Source: Leclercia adecarboxylata
GTDB taxonomy: Bacteria; Pseudomonadota; Gammaproteobacteria; Enterobacterales; Enterobacteriaceae
NCBI RefSeq assembly: GCF_006171285.1
Contig: NZ_CP040889.1
Span: 620,001-684,000 of the forward strand
Reading direction: 5' to 3'
DNA: 64,000 nucleotides
The position numbers and the translations under genes are program-made. Below the pieces are notes generated by a model that was not told the DNA's origin, ran no database searches, and saw only the letters and a program-made list of their open reading frames with translations. How positions within the stretch are numbered: position 1 is the first letter of the stretch; every line of letters begins with the position of its first letter. Shown piece by piece: positions 20,700-31,058 of this stretch.

Positions 20700-21169
20700 T
20701 GAATCCACTGAAAGCCGGTGACATCGCACCGAAATTTAGCTTGCCCGATCAAGACGGTGAGCAAGTAAATTTAACCGACTTCCAGGGACAGCGTGTACTG
20801 GTCTATTTCTACCCGAAAGCCATGACCCCAGGCTGTACCGTACAAGCCTGCGGCTTACGCGATAACATGGACGAGTTGAAAACTGCTGGCGTTGAAGTGC
20901 TGGGTATCAGCACCGACAAGCCGGAAAAACTGTCTCGCTTCGCCGAAAAAGAGCTGCTGAACTTCACGCTGCTGTCCGACGAAGATCACCAGGTCTGCAA
21001 CGCGTTTGGCGTCTGGGGTGAGAAAACCTTTATGGGTAAAACCTATGACGGTATTCACCGCATCAGCTTCCTGATCGACGCTGACGGCAAGGTTGAACAC
21101 GTGTTTGATGATTTCAAAACCAGCAATCACCATGATGTGGTGCTGGAATGGGTTAAAGCGAACGCCTGA
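20699..21169 (+). CDS. bcp: Thioredoxin-dependent thiol peroxidase Bcp
   Basis: A 156-residue atypical 2-Cys peroxiredoxin (E. coli Bcp 156) that reduces hydrogen and lipid hydroperoxides with thioredoxin. The active site is MTPGCTVQACGLRD, with the peroxidatic cysteine at about 46 and the resolving cysteine five residues later. GISTDKPEKLSRF and the C-terminal HHDVVLEW also match. It is translationally coupled to gcvR through the TAATG overlap. Unlike E. coli K-12, no hyf hydrogenase-4 operon follows; perM comes next. Confidence 0.96.
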   Translation: MNPLKAGDIAPKFSLPDQDGEQVNLTDFQGQRVLVYFYPKAMTPGCTVQACGLRDNMDELKTAGVEVLGISTDKPEKLSRFAEKELLNFTLLSDEDHQVCNAFGVWGEKTFMGKTYDGIHRISFLIDADGKVEHVFDDFKTSNHHDVVLEWVKANA

Positions 21170-21179
21170 AGGTAAATGC

Positions 21180-21206
21180 AAAACGGCAACCTGAGTTGCC
21201 GTTTTT
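21180..21206. terminator. Bidirectional intrinsic terminator after bcp
   Basis: Stem AAAACGGCAAC-CTGA-GTTGCCGTTTT, 10 bases after the bcp stop, with a T-run. It is part of the composite repeat at 21180-21250. Confidence 0.87.
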
Positions 21207-21250
21207 AGTGTTTGCTCCCTCTCCACGTGGGAGAGGGTCGGGGTGAGGGC
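21180..21250 (-). repeat. Composite intergenic repeat, copy 2
   Basis: Inverted relative of 2106-2178 with the same order of parts: terminator stem, TAGTGTTTGCT linker, GGAGAGGG-type palindrome, then the GGGGTGAGGGC end. A 30-base core (21195-21224) is identical in reverse complement to 2132-2161. Confidence 0.8.
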
Positions 21251-21268
21251 GTCAGCCCGCACAAAACC

Positions 21269-21300
21269 GTAGGCCGGGTAAGCGTAGCGCCACCCGGCAA
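21269..21300. repeat. REP-like palindrome
   Basis: GTAGGCCGGGTAAGCGTAGC followed by GCCACCCGGCAA, an imperfect palindrome of the enterobacterial REP type. Near-identical units occur at 27459-27490, 27420-27451 and 30886-30914. Confidence 0.85.
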
Positions 21301-21304
21301 AAAA

Positions 21305-22366
21305 CTACTCCTCCACCGCCGGCACATCCGGCCATGCGTGAACCACCGCTTTAATCAGCGTTGCCAGCGGGATCGCAAAGAACACGCCCCAGAATCCCCA
21401 TAATCCGCCAAAAATGACCACCGACAGGATAATGACCAGCGGGTGAAGGTTCACCGCTTCCGAGAACAGCACCGGCACCAGCAGGTTTCCGTCCAGCCCC
21501 TGAATGATCAGATAAACAACGAAACAGCTCCAGAACTCCGTGCCCAACCCAAACTGGAACAGCGCCACGCCCACCACCGGAATAGTGACCACAAAGGCTC
21601 CGATATAGGGGATCAGCACCGAGAAGCCGACCAGTACCGCCAATAGCAGGGAATAGTTCAGGCCAAAGATCAAGAAACCAATCCAGGTGGCGACCCCAAC
21701 GACAATCATCTCCAGCACCTTGCCGCGGATGTAATTGGTGATCTGCTGGTTCATCTCCTTCCACACCTGCCCTGCCAGGCCACGGTTACGCGGCAGAACG
21801 CGACGCACCGCGTTAAGCATCTGCTCTTTATCTTTAACCAGGAAGAAGACCATCAGCGGCACCAGCACCAGATAGACCGCCAGCGTCAGCAGGCCCACCA
21901 GCGACGCGAGGGAGAATTTCACCACCGTATCCCCCATCGTCATGATGCGGGTACGCATGTTTTCAGCCATCGCATCAATAATGCCCGCGTCCATCAGGGC
22001 CGGATAGCGGCGCGGCAGGGTGGCGGAAAAGTCAGACAGTTTGCTCAGCATCCCCGGCATGTCGCGGATCAGGTTTATCCCCTGCTGCCAGGCGATAGGC
22101 AGAACCACAAAGGACATCACCATTAATATGCCGACAAAAAAGACCAGCACGATGATGCTGGCCCAGCGGCGGGAGCAGCCAATATTTTCCAGCCGGACGG
22201 TAGGCCACTCCAGCAGATAGGCGAGCACAATCGCCACCAGCAGCGGTGCCAGCAGCCCGCTAAAGAAGAAGAGGATGCCAAATCCGGCAACCAGAATAAC
22301 CAGTAAAGCAATGGCTTCGGGATCGCTAAAGCGTCGGCGGTACCACTGCATTAATAACTCGAGCAT
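21305..22366 (-). CDS. perM: PerM, AI-2E-family inner-membrane protein
   Basis: A 353-residue polytopic membrane protein (E. coli PerM 353) of the AI-2 exporter superfamily. Paired N-terminal spans (IALLVILVAGFGILFFFSGL, LLVAIVLAYLLEWP) precede a soluble middle region with QQGINLIRDMPGML. Further spans (VFFLVKDKEQ, MIVVGVATWIGFLIFGL) and the GFSVLIPYIGAFVVTIPV motif typical of the family follow. The transported substrate is not established for PerM. The ATG at 22366 follows AAGGG. It is divergent from bepA, as in E. coli. Confidence 0.93.
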   Translation of the reverse strand: MLELLMQWYRRRFSDPEAIALLVILVAGFGILFFFSGLLAPLLVAIVLAYLLEWPTVRLENIGCSRRWASIIVLVFFVGILMVMSFVVLPIAWQQGINLIRDMPGMLSKLSDFSATLPRRYPALMDAGIIDAMAENMRTRIMTMGDTVVKFSLASLVGLLTLAVYLVLVPLMVFFLVKDKEQMLNAVRRVLPRNRGLAGQVWKEMNQQITNYIRGKVLEMIVVGVATWIGFLIFGLNYSLLLAVLVGFSVLIPYIGAFVVTIPVVGVALFQFGLGTEFWSCFVVYLIIQGLDGNLLVPVLFSEAVNLHPLVIILSVVIFGGLWGFWGVFFAIPLATLIKAVVHAWPDVPAVEE

Positions 22367-22530
22367 ACAACCCTTCCCTGAAGATGTTGGCTGGACGTAA
22401 AGGGTGAATTGTATCGAAGAGTTAATGAAAAGACTTTCGCTTTTTCGTGCTCTGTCACAAAACGCAAAAGCCTGAAAAGAGGGATTTTCTTATCGCCCTG
22501 ACGCGAATACACTGGCAGAGCAGCCGCAGA

Positions 22531-22558
22531 TGAACGATATGCGGGTTCTTCGGTCAAA
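22531..22558 (+). promoter_or_regulatory. Candidate sigma-E-type promoter for bepA
   Basis: TGAACGA at 22531-22537 and GGTCAAA at 22552-22558 resemble the sigma-E -35 (GGAACTT) and -10 (TCAAA/TCTGA) elements, ending 30 bases before bepA. E. coli bepA is, to my knowledge, a sigma-E regulon member. The match here is by eye. Confidence 0.5.
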
Positions 22559-22588
22559 TTAGCACACCCACCAGACAGGACAGAGGTT

Positions 22589-24052
22589 ATGTTCAGGCAG
22601 TTGAAAAAAACGTTGGTTGCGACGCTCATCGCTGCGCTGACCGCTGGCCAGATGATGCCAGCCTTCGCTGACTCTGCAGACTCATTGCCGGATATGGGCA
22701 CCTCGGCAGGAAGCACGCTCTCCATTGGTCAGGAGATGCAAATGGGCGACTTCTATGTGCGCCAGCTGCGCGGCAGCGCGCCGCTGATTAACGATCCGCT
22801 GCTGGTGCAGTACATCAATTCGCTGGGGATGCGTCTTGTCTCCCATGCGAATTCGGTCAAGACGCCTTTCCACTTCTATTTAATCAATAACGACGAGATC
22901 AACGCCTTCGCCTTCTTCGGCGGCAACGTGGTGCTGCACTCGGCGTTATTCCGCTATGCCGATAACGAAAGCCAGCTGGCCTCGGTCATGGCGCACGAAA
23001 TCTCCCACGTCACCCAGCGCCACCTGGCGCGAGCGATGGAAGATCAGAAGCGCAGCGCCCCGCTCACCTGGGTGGGCGCGCTGGGCTCTATCCTGCTGGC
23101 GATGGCCAGCCCGCAGGCGGGTATGGCGGCGCTGACCGGTACTCTGGCGGGAACCCGTCAGGGGATGATCAGCTTTACCCAGCAAAACGAACAGGAAGCC
23201 GACCGCATCGGTATTCAGGTGCTGCAGCGCTCCGGGTTTGACCCGCAGGCGATGCCGGGCTTCCTCGAAAAATTACTCGACCAGGCGCGCTACTCTTCAC
23301 GCCCGCCGGAAATTTTGCTCACCCACCCGCTGCCGGAAAGCCGCCTTTCGGATGCGCGCAACCGCGCCAACCAGATGCGTCCGGTGGTGGTGCAGTCTTC
23401 GCAAGATTTCTACATGGCGAAGGTCAGAACCCTCGGCATGTACAACTCCGGGCGTAACCAACTGACCAACGATCTGCTGGATGCCCTGAACAAAGGCAAC
23501 GTCCGTGAGCAGCGGGCGGCTCAGTATGGGCGTGCACTGCAGGCGATGGAAGCCAGTAACTACGACGAAGCCCGCAAGAACCTGCAGCCGCTGCTGGCCG
23601 CAGAGTCAGGCAACGCCTGGTATCTCGATCTCGCAACCGATATCGATTTAGGGCAGAAAAAAGCCCAGGATGCGATTAACCGCCTGAAAGGTGCCCGCGA
23701 TCTGCGCAACAATCCGGTACTGCAGCTCAACCTGGCGAACGCTTACTTACAGGGTGGACAGCCGCAGGACGCCGCCACGCTCCTCAACCGCTACACCTTC
23801 AGTAATAAGGATGACCCTAACGGTTGGGATCTGCTGGCCCAGGCAGAAGCCGCGCTTGGCCATCGCGATCAGGAGCTGGCTGCCCGGGCCGAAGGTTTTG
23901 CCCTTGCCGGACGCCTGGATCAGGCCATCTCCCTGCTGAGCAGCGCCAGCTCGCAGGTAAAACTCGGCAGTCTGCAACAGGCCCGTTACGATGCCCGCAT
24001 CGATCAGCTGCGCCAGCTGCAGGAGCGCTATCGCCCGTATGAAAAGATGTAA
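22589..24052 (+). CDS. bepA: Periplasmic beta-barrel assembly-enhancing protease/chaperone BepA
   Basis: A 487-residue M48 metalloprotease, the E. coli BepA (YfgC) length. It promotes LptD maturation and degrades stalled outer-membrane proteins at the BAM complex. A signal peptide ([20 protein letters not shown], cleavage after MPAFA) is followed by the protease domain with the zinc motif HEISH at 136-140 and EQEADRIG supplying the third ligand. The C-terminal half forms TPR-like helices ([37 protein letters not shown]). yfgD follows after 11 bases and is probably co-transcribed. Confidence 0.96.
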   Translation: MFRQLKKTLVATLIAALTAGQMMPAFADSADSLPDMGTSAGSTLSIGQEMQMGDFYVRQLRGSAPLINDPLLVQYINSLGMRLVSHANSVKTPFHFYLINNDEINAFAFFGGNVVLHSALFRYADNESQLASVMAHEISHVTQRHLARAMEDQKRSAPLTWVGALGSILLAMASPQAGMAALTGTLAGTRQGMISFTQQNEQEADRIGIQVLQRSGFDPQAMPGFLEKLLDQARYSSRPPEILLTHPLPESRLSDARNRANQMRPVVVQSSQDFYMAKVRTLGMYNSGRNQLTNDLLDALNKGNVREQRAAQYGRALQAMEASNYDEARKNLQPLLAAESGNAWYLDLATDIDLGQKKAQDAINRLKGARDLRNNPVLQLNLANAYLQGGQPQDAATLLNRYTFSNKDDPNGWDLLAQAEAALGHRDQELAARAEGFALAGRLDQAISLLSSASSQVKLGSLQQARYDARIDQLRQLQERYRPYEKM

Positions 24053-24063
24053 AAGGAGAAAAG

Positions 24064-24423
24064 ATGTCTGACGCGGTTACGATCTACCATAACCCTCGCT
24101 GCTCAAAGAGCCGTGAAACCCTGAACCTGCTCAAGGATAACGGCGTTGAGCCGCAGGTGGTGCTCTATCTGGAGACGCCGCCGGATGCCGACACCCTGCG
24201 CACGCTGCTTGGCCAACTGGGGATGTCCAGCGCCCGGGAGTTAATGCGCCAGAAAGAGGAGCTTTACAAAGAGCTGGGACTGGCGGACAGCGCGCTCAGC
24301 GAAGCGCAACTGATTCAGGCGATGGTGGAAAATCCGAAGCTAATTGAGCGCCCGATTGTGGTGGCGAACGGTCAGGCACGGATTGGTCGTCCGCCTGAAC
24401 AGGTACTTGAGATTGTGAAGTAA
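24064..24423 (+). CDS. yfgD: YfgD, arsenate-reductase-family protein
   Basis: A 119-residue ArsC-family protein (E. coli YfgD 119). YHNPRCSKSRETL carries the catalytic-type cysteine at residue 13, and the ArsC arginine region (KLIERPIVVANGQARIGRPP) is present. No arsR or arsB is nearby, so a dedicated arsenic function is doubtful. A general glutaredoxin-linked reductase role is more conservative. AAAAGGAGAAAAG supplies the ribosome site. It is convergent with hda across 33 bases that hold a palindrome. Confidence 0.93.
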   Translation: MSDAVTIYHNPRCSKSRETLNLLKDNGVEPQVVLYLETPPDADTLRTLLGQLGMSSARELMRQKEELYKELGLADSALSEAQLIQAMVENPKLIERPIVVANGQARIGRPPEQVLEIVK

Positions 24424-24432
24424 GCATGAAGT

Positions 24433-24457
24433 GGCCCGGTAGCCTGTGCGCCGGGCC
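24433..24457. repeat. REP-like hairpin overlapping the hda stop codon
   Basis: GGCCCGG...CCGGGCC stem with an internal GTGCGC, in a GTGGCCCGGTAGC/GGGCCTAC setting typical of REP units. Its last base is the first plus-strand base of the hda stop (24457-24459). It may serve as a terminator for both yfgD and hda. Confidence 0.65.
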
Positions 24458-25158
24458 TACAGATTGAGGATGTCTTTTACAAAAGGAATGGTTAATTTCC
24501 GCTGGGCGGTGATGGAGGCTTTATCCAGCTGATCGAGGGTCATAAACAGCGTACGCATCTCGCGATCCAGACGTTTTAACAGAAAACGCCCCACGTCTTC
24601 CGGCAGTTCAAACCCACGTAACCGCGCCCGCAGCTGCAAAGCCTGCAGCTTATCTTCATCGGAGAGCGGCTGTAATTTGTAGATTTGTCCCCAGTCGAGT
24701 CGTGAAGCCAGATCGGCCAGCCCGAGATTCAGCTGACGCGGAGGACGATCGCCGGTGATCAGCAGCCGGGTTTTCCCGGACTCCAGAATGCGGTTATAGA
24801 GATCAAAAATCGCCATTTCCCACAGCTCATCCCCCGCCACGCATTCGATGTTATCGATGCAGACCAGCGACAGCTGCTCCATCCCATCAAGGACTTCCGG
24901 CACAAACCAGGTGCGTTTATCCAGCGGCACATAGCCGACCGCATCCCCACGCTGGGAAAGCTCGGCACAGGCAGCGTGCAGCAGATGACTGCGTCCCGCG
25001 CCTTCGCGCGACCAGATATAGATGTAACCGCTGTGCTCCTGGCGCAACACGTTTTGCAGTGCAGCCAGTAAAGAGGGGTTATCGCCCGGCCAGAAACTCG
25101 CGAAAGTTTCGTCGTCGGGAAGATAAAGTGGCAAAGAGAGCTGTGCCGGTGCGTTCAG
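24457..25158 (-). CDS. hda: DnaA inactivator Hda
   Basis: A 233-residue AAA+ protein of the DnaA family. With the DNA-bound sliding clamp it stimulates DnaA-ATP hydrolysis (RIDA) to prevent over-initiation of replication. The clamp-binding motif QLSLPLYL is at the N-terminus, but it is only complete if translation starts at CTG 25158 (CTG AAC GCA CCG...), which has GAGG five bases upstream. The nearest conventional start (TTG at 25134) would delete that motif. Other features are the [14 protein letters not shown]-loop, VCIDNIE and the arginine-finger region [12 protein letters not shown] start is established for E. coli hda. Confidence 0.9.
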   Translation of the reverse strand: MNAPAQLSLPLYLPDDETFASFWPGDNPSLLAALQNVLRQEHSGYIYIWSREGAGRSHLLHAACAELSQRGDAVGYVPLDKRTWFVPEVLDGMEQLSLVCIDNIECVAGDELWEMAIFDLYNRILESGKTRLLITGDRPPRQLNLGLADLASRLDWGQIYKLQPLSDEDKLQALQLRARLRGFELPEDVGRFLLKRLDREMRTLFMTLDQLDKASITAQRKLTIPFVKDILNL

Positions 25159-25225
25159 AAATACCTCAACCAGGTCTTACTCGGAATCGGCCCAGAGTTT
25201 AACACGGAACAAGCGGAGTGAGAAC

Positions 25226-25249
25226 CGGGCGGATCGGCCGCCCGGTTAG
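25226..25249. other. GC-rich hairpin between uraA and hda
   Basis: AACCGGGCGG-ATCG-GCCGCCCGGTT forms a strong hairpin five bases beyond the uraA stop. There is no T-run on the minus strand, so it may be a weak or Rho-assisted terminator, or a 3'-end stabiliser. Confidence 0.55.
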
Positions 25250-25253
25250 ACGA

Positions 25254-26543
25254 TCAATGAGAGACTTTTTCGCTCTCTTCCGCGTCCAGGACCACTTCTT
25301 CCGGGCGCAGAACGGAGATCAGTTTGAAGATCAGGGCCAGGCCTACACCGACGATGGTCGCCAGCGCCATGCCCTTCAGCTCGGCTGCGCCAATGTGAAC
25401 CTTCGCGCCGCTCACGCCGATGATCAGGATAACGGAGGTCAGGATCAGGTTCTGCGCTTTGCTGTAGTCCACTTTGGACTCAATCAGCACGCGGATACCG
25501 GAAGCACCAATTACCCCGTACAGCAGCAGAGAAACACCGCCCATCACCGGCACCGGGATGATCTGGATGGCTGCAGCCAGTTTACCCACGCAGGAGAGCA
25601 GGATGGCGATAATTGCCGCGCCGCCGATAACCCAGGTGCTGTACACGCGGGTAATAGCCATCACGCCGATGTTCTCACCGTAGGTGGTGTTTGGCGTGGA
25701 GCCAAAGAAGCCGGAGATGATGGTCGAGAAACCGTTGGCGAACATCGAGCGGTGCAGGCCCGGGTCGCGGATCAGGTCGCGCTTGACGATGTTCGCCGTC
25801 ACCACCAGGTGACCAACGTGCTCGGCAATGACCACCAGCGCCGCAGGGAGAATGGTGAAGATGGCAAACCACTCAAAGCGCGGGGTGTAGAAGGTAGGCA
25901 GCGCGAACCAGTGGGCCTGGGCAATTGGCGTGGTATCCACAACGCCCATGGCGAAGGAGAGCGCATAGCCCGCCAGCACGCCAATCAGGATCGGGATAAT
26001 CGCCATAAAGCCGCGGAACAGCACGGAGCCAAAGACCGTCACGCCCAGCGTCACCAGCGAGATGATAATGGTTTTGGTGTCCGGCGCCTGGCCGTCGGCA
26101 GGCAGCAGCCCCGCCATGTTCGCCGCAACGCCCGCCAGTTCAAGGCCGATGACGGCAACGATTGCGCCCATCGCCGCAGGCGGGAACATCACGTCCAGCC
26201 AGCCGGTACCCGCTTTCTTCACAATGAAAGCCACCAGGCAGAACAGCACGCCGCACATGATGAAACCGCCCAGCGCCACTTCATAACCTAACGGCAGCAG
26301 CAGCAGGACCGGAGAAATAAATGCAAAGCTGGAACCCAGATAGGCCGGGATTTTGCCTTTACAGATAATGAGATACAGCAGCGTCCCGATGCCATTAAAC
26401 AGCAGCACGGTGGCCGGGTTAATGTGGAACAGAATAGGCACCAGCACGGTTGCGCCAAACATCGCAAACAGGTGCTGCAAACTAAGCGGGATAGTCTGCA
26501 AAAGTGGCGGTCTTTCACTCACCCCGATAGCACGGCGCGTCAT
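25254..26543 (-). CDS. uraA: Uracil:proton symporter UraA
   Basis: A 429-residue nucleobase-cation symporter (E. coli UraA 429). The ATG at 26543 follows GAGGAAG. A more upstream frame start at 26612 runs through the terminator and is rejected. Membrane spans include the PLSLQHLFAMFGATVLVPIL start, the conserved SSFAFISP half-helix, GFFGSTPNTTYGENIGVMAI with the substrate-site Glu, and PVMGGVSLLLYGVIGASG. It imports uracil across the inner membrane and pairs with upp for salvage, lying directly downstream of upp. Confidence 0.97.
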   Translation of the reverse strand: MTRRAIGVSERPPLLQTIPLSLQHLFAMFGATVLVPILFHINPATVLLFNGIGTLLYLIICKGKIPAYLGSSFAFISPVLLLLPLGYEVALGGFIMCGVLFCLVAFIVKKAGTGWLDVMFPPAAMGAIVAVIGLELAGVAANMAGLLPADGQAPDTKTIIISLVTLGVTVFGSVLFRGFMAIIPILIGVLAGYALSFAMGVVDTTPIAQAHWFALPTFYTPRFEWFAIFTILPAALVVIAEHVGHLVVTANIVKRDLIRDPGLHRSMFANGFSTIISGFFGSTPNTTYGENIGVMAITRVYSTWVIGGAAIIAILLSCVGKLAAAIQIIPVPVMGGVSLLLYGVIGASGIRVLIESKVDYSKAQNLILTSVILIIGVSGAKVHIGAAELKGMALATIVGVGLALIFKLISVLRPEEVVLDAEESEKVSH

Positions 26544-26592
26544 AGATTCTTCCTCAAGTGTTGTTTGTTTTAAGCGGTTGGGTTTTTTATTC

Positions 26593-26619
26593 AAAAAAAA
26601 GCCGACTATCAAAGTCGGC
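26593..26619 (-). terminator. Terminator/attenuator between upp and uraA
   Basis: Stem GCCGACT/AGTCGGC followed on the minus strand by eight T. Because uraA follows upp in the same direction, it probably reduces rather than abolishes uraA transcription. Confidence 0.85.
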
Positions 26620-26637
26620 TTCTTTTTCGTTATTCAC

Positions 26638-27264
26638 TTATTTGGTACCAAAAATCTTATCGCCGGCATCGCCGAGGCCCGGGATGATGTACCCGTGCTC
26701 GTTCAGTCCCTGATCGACAGACGCGGTGTAAAGCTCAACGTCCGGGTGCGCTTTTTCCAGCGCGGCAATACCTTCCGGCGCGGCAACCAGCACCAGCACC
26801 TTGATGCTGCTGCAGCCAGCGTTTTTCAGCAGGTCGATGGTGGCGATCATGGAACCACCGGTCGCCAGCATTGGGTCAACGACCAGCGCCATACGCTCGT
26901 CGATGTTGGACACCAGCTTCTGGAAATACGGAACCGGCTCCAGCGTCTCTTCGTTACGGTAGATACCGACCACGCTGATACGCGCGCTTGGGACGTGCTC
27001 CAGCACGCCTTCCATCATGCCCAGACCCGCACGCAGGATTGGCACAACGGTAATTTTTTTGCCTTTGATCTGCTCAACCTGTACCGGGCCGTTCCAGCCT
27101 TCAATGGTCACCGTTTCGGTTTCCAGATCGGAGGTTGCTTCATAGGTCAGTAAGCTGCCAACTTCAGAGGCCAGTTCACGAAAGCGCTTAGTGCTGATGT
27201 CATGCTCACGCATCAGGCCCAGCTTGTGTTTAACGAGTGGGTGTTTCACTTCCACAATCTTCAT
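26638..27264 (-). CDS. upp: Uracil phosphoribosyltransferase
   Basis: A 208-residue PRTase, the E. coli Upp length, converting uracil and PRPP to UMP. The PRPP loop is [15 protein letters not shown], and uracil recognition lies in the C-terminal [15 protein letters not shown]. The ATG at 27264 follows AAGGAG. In-frame codons back to 27360 lie in the promoter region and are not conserved. First gene of upp-uraA. Confidence 0.97.
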   Translation of the reverse strand: MKIVEVKHPLVKHKLGLMREHDISTKRFRELASEVGSLLTYEATSDLETETVTIEGWNGPVQVEQIKGKKITVVPILRAGLGMMEGVLEHVPSARISVVGIYRNEETLEPVPYFQKLVSNIDERMALVVDPMLATGGSMIATIDLLKNAGCSSIKVLVLVAAPEGIAALEKAHPDVELYTASVDQGLNEHGYIIPGLGDAGDKIFGTK

Positions 27265-27306
27265 TCTCTTTCTCCTTCGGGTGGCAGCCACAAAAAAAAT
27301 CGCCGG

Positions 27307-27335
27307 ATTATACCGCTTTTTGCGGACAGCGCCAT
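27307..27335 (-). promoter_or_regulatory. upp promoter
   Basis: A perfect TATAAT (27307-27312 on the minus strand) with a weak -35 (ATGGCG at 27330-27335, 17-base spacing). It lies about 43 bases upstream of the upp start. Confidence 0.5.
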
Positions 27336-27383
27336 ACCCATCTTGCTTGACGTACATCAAGCAAAGTGATTTAGAGACAAAAA

Positions 27384-27407
27384 AAGCCGGAGACAGGGCT
27401 CCGGCTT
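27384..27407 (-). terminator. Terminator of the beta-glucosidase gene
   Basis: Stem AAGCCGGAG/CTCCGGCTT with a seven-T run on the minus strand. It lies 85 bases beyond the beta-glucosidase stop, after the REP pair. Confidence 0.75.
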
Positions 27408-27419
27408 GGGTGCGGGATC

Positions 27420-27490
27420 TGCCCGGTGGCGCTACGCTTATGCGGGCCTACGTGTAGTGTAGGCCGGGTAAGCGTTAGCGCCACCCGGCA
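27420..27490. repeat. Head-to-head pair of REP-like elements
   Basis: Two inverted REP-like units (27420-27451 and 27459-27490) share GCCCGGTGGCGCTA/TAGCGCCACCCGGC arms and GGCCTAC ends, separated by seven bases, forming a BIME-like pair. They abut the 3' end of the beta-glucosidase gene. Confidence 0.85.
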
Positions 27491-27491
27491 A

Positions 27492-28946
<1,455 letters not shown>

Positions 28947-28967
28947 TTATCGGCAAAAAAGAGTACA

Positions 28968-29014
28968 GAAACCGGTTTCAGTAAAATGATGTGCATTCGC
29001 TGGCAGGGTTGCAA
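28968..29014 (-). promoter_or_regulatory. Beta-glucosidase promoter with LacI-family operator at the start point
   Basis: On the minus strand TTGCAA (29009-29014) and CATCAT (28986-28991) are spaced by 17 bases. Immediately downstream GAAACCGGTTTC (28968-28979) is a perfect 12-base palindrome that would cover the transcription start. It matches the operator type known for E. coli AscG (TGAAACCGGTTTCA). Confidence 0.7.
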
Positions 29015-29023
29015 GAATAAGAA

Positions 29024-29055
29024 TGTACCCGGTTTCATTTTCGTGAACGGGTTCA
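29024..29055. promoter_or_regulatory. Upstream LacI-type operator half-set
   Basis: TGTACCCGGTTTCA (29024-29037) is an imperfect copy of the 28968 operator. TGAACGGGTTCA (29044-29055) is a shorter related palindrome. Centres lie 57 and 76 bases from the downstream operator, suitable for looping. Confidence 0.5.
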
Positions 29056-29122
29056 TGTTTGCGTGCTAAGGCGTGATTTTTACTGGATTTTCACGGGCGC
29101 TATTTTCTGTTGCAGAATGGGC

Positions 29123-29151
29123 TCGCAAACGTTTGCCTGGACTGTTAGAAT
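29123..29151 (+). promoter_or_regulatory. purMN promoter with PurR operator
   Basis: TCGCAAACGTTTGCCT at 29123-29138 matches the PurR consensus at 14 of 16 positions with a perfect 12-base core. TAGAAT (29146-29151) is a good -10. PurR control of purMN is known in E. coli. Confidence 0.85.
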
Positions 29152-29198
29152 TGCGCCGATTTTTCTTACTATCGCAATGCAATCGCGTGGGGACTTGA

Positions 29199-30877
<1,679 letters not shown>

Positions 30878-30885
30878 TATATTTG

Positions 30886-30914
30886 TCGGGTGGCGCTTCG
30901 CTTACCCGACCTAC
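30886..30914. repeat. REP-like palindrome after purN
   Basis: TCGGGTGGCGCTTCGCTTAC followed by CCGACCTAC, the same class as at 21269 and 27420. It lies nine bases after the purN stop and probably marks the transcript end. Confidence 0.85.
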
Positions 30915-30952
30915 TTAACTAACTCTCTATTTTCCCTCAAAAAATAATTTAA

Positions 30953-31005
30953 CTGTCATACTTTTCTGACACAGTTGGACATATTGTGGAAATGCTCGCC
31001 ATAAT
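30953..31005 (+). promoter_or_regulatory. ppk promoter with possible Pho-box-like repeats
   Basis: TGGACA (30976-30981) and CATAAT (31000-31005), spaced 18 bases, form a reasonable promoter. CTGTCATA (30953-30960) and CTGACAC (30966-30972) resemble PhoB half-sites, but their 13-base period differs from the usual 11, so the Pho-box call is weak. Confidence 0.45.
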
Positions 31006-31058
31006 AAAGGCGAGACGGATTTACCACGTCCTGTGATTGAACTGGAGTGTGAGTAGTA

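Noticed and set aside
30953..30983. Confident Pho box upstream of ppk
   Set aside because: Two TGTCA/TGACA-like repeats occur but at 13-base rather than 11-base spacing, so it is kept only as a weak note in the promoter entry.
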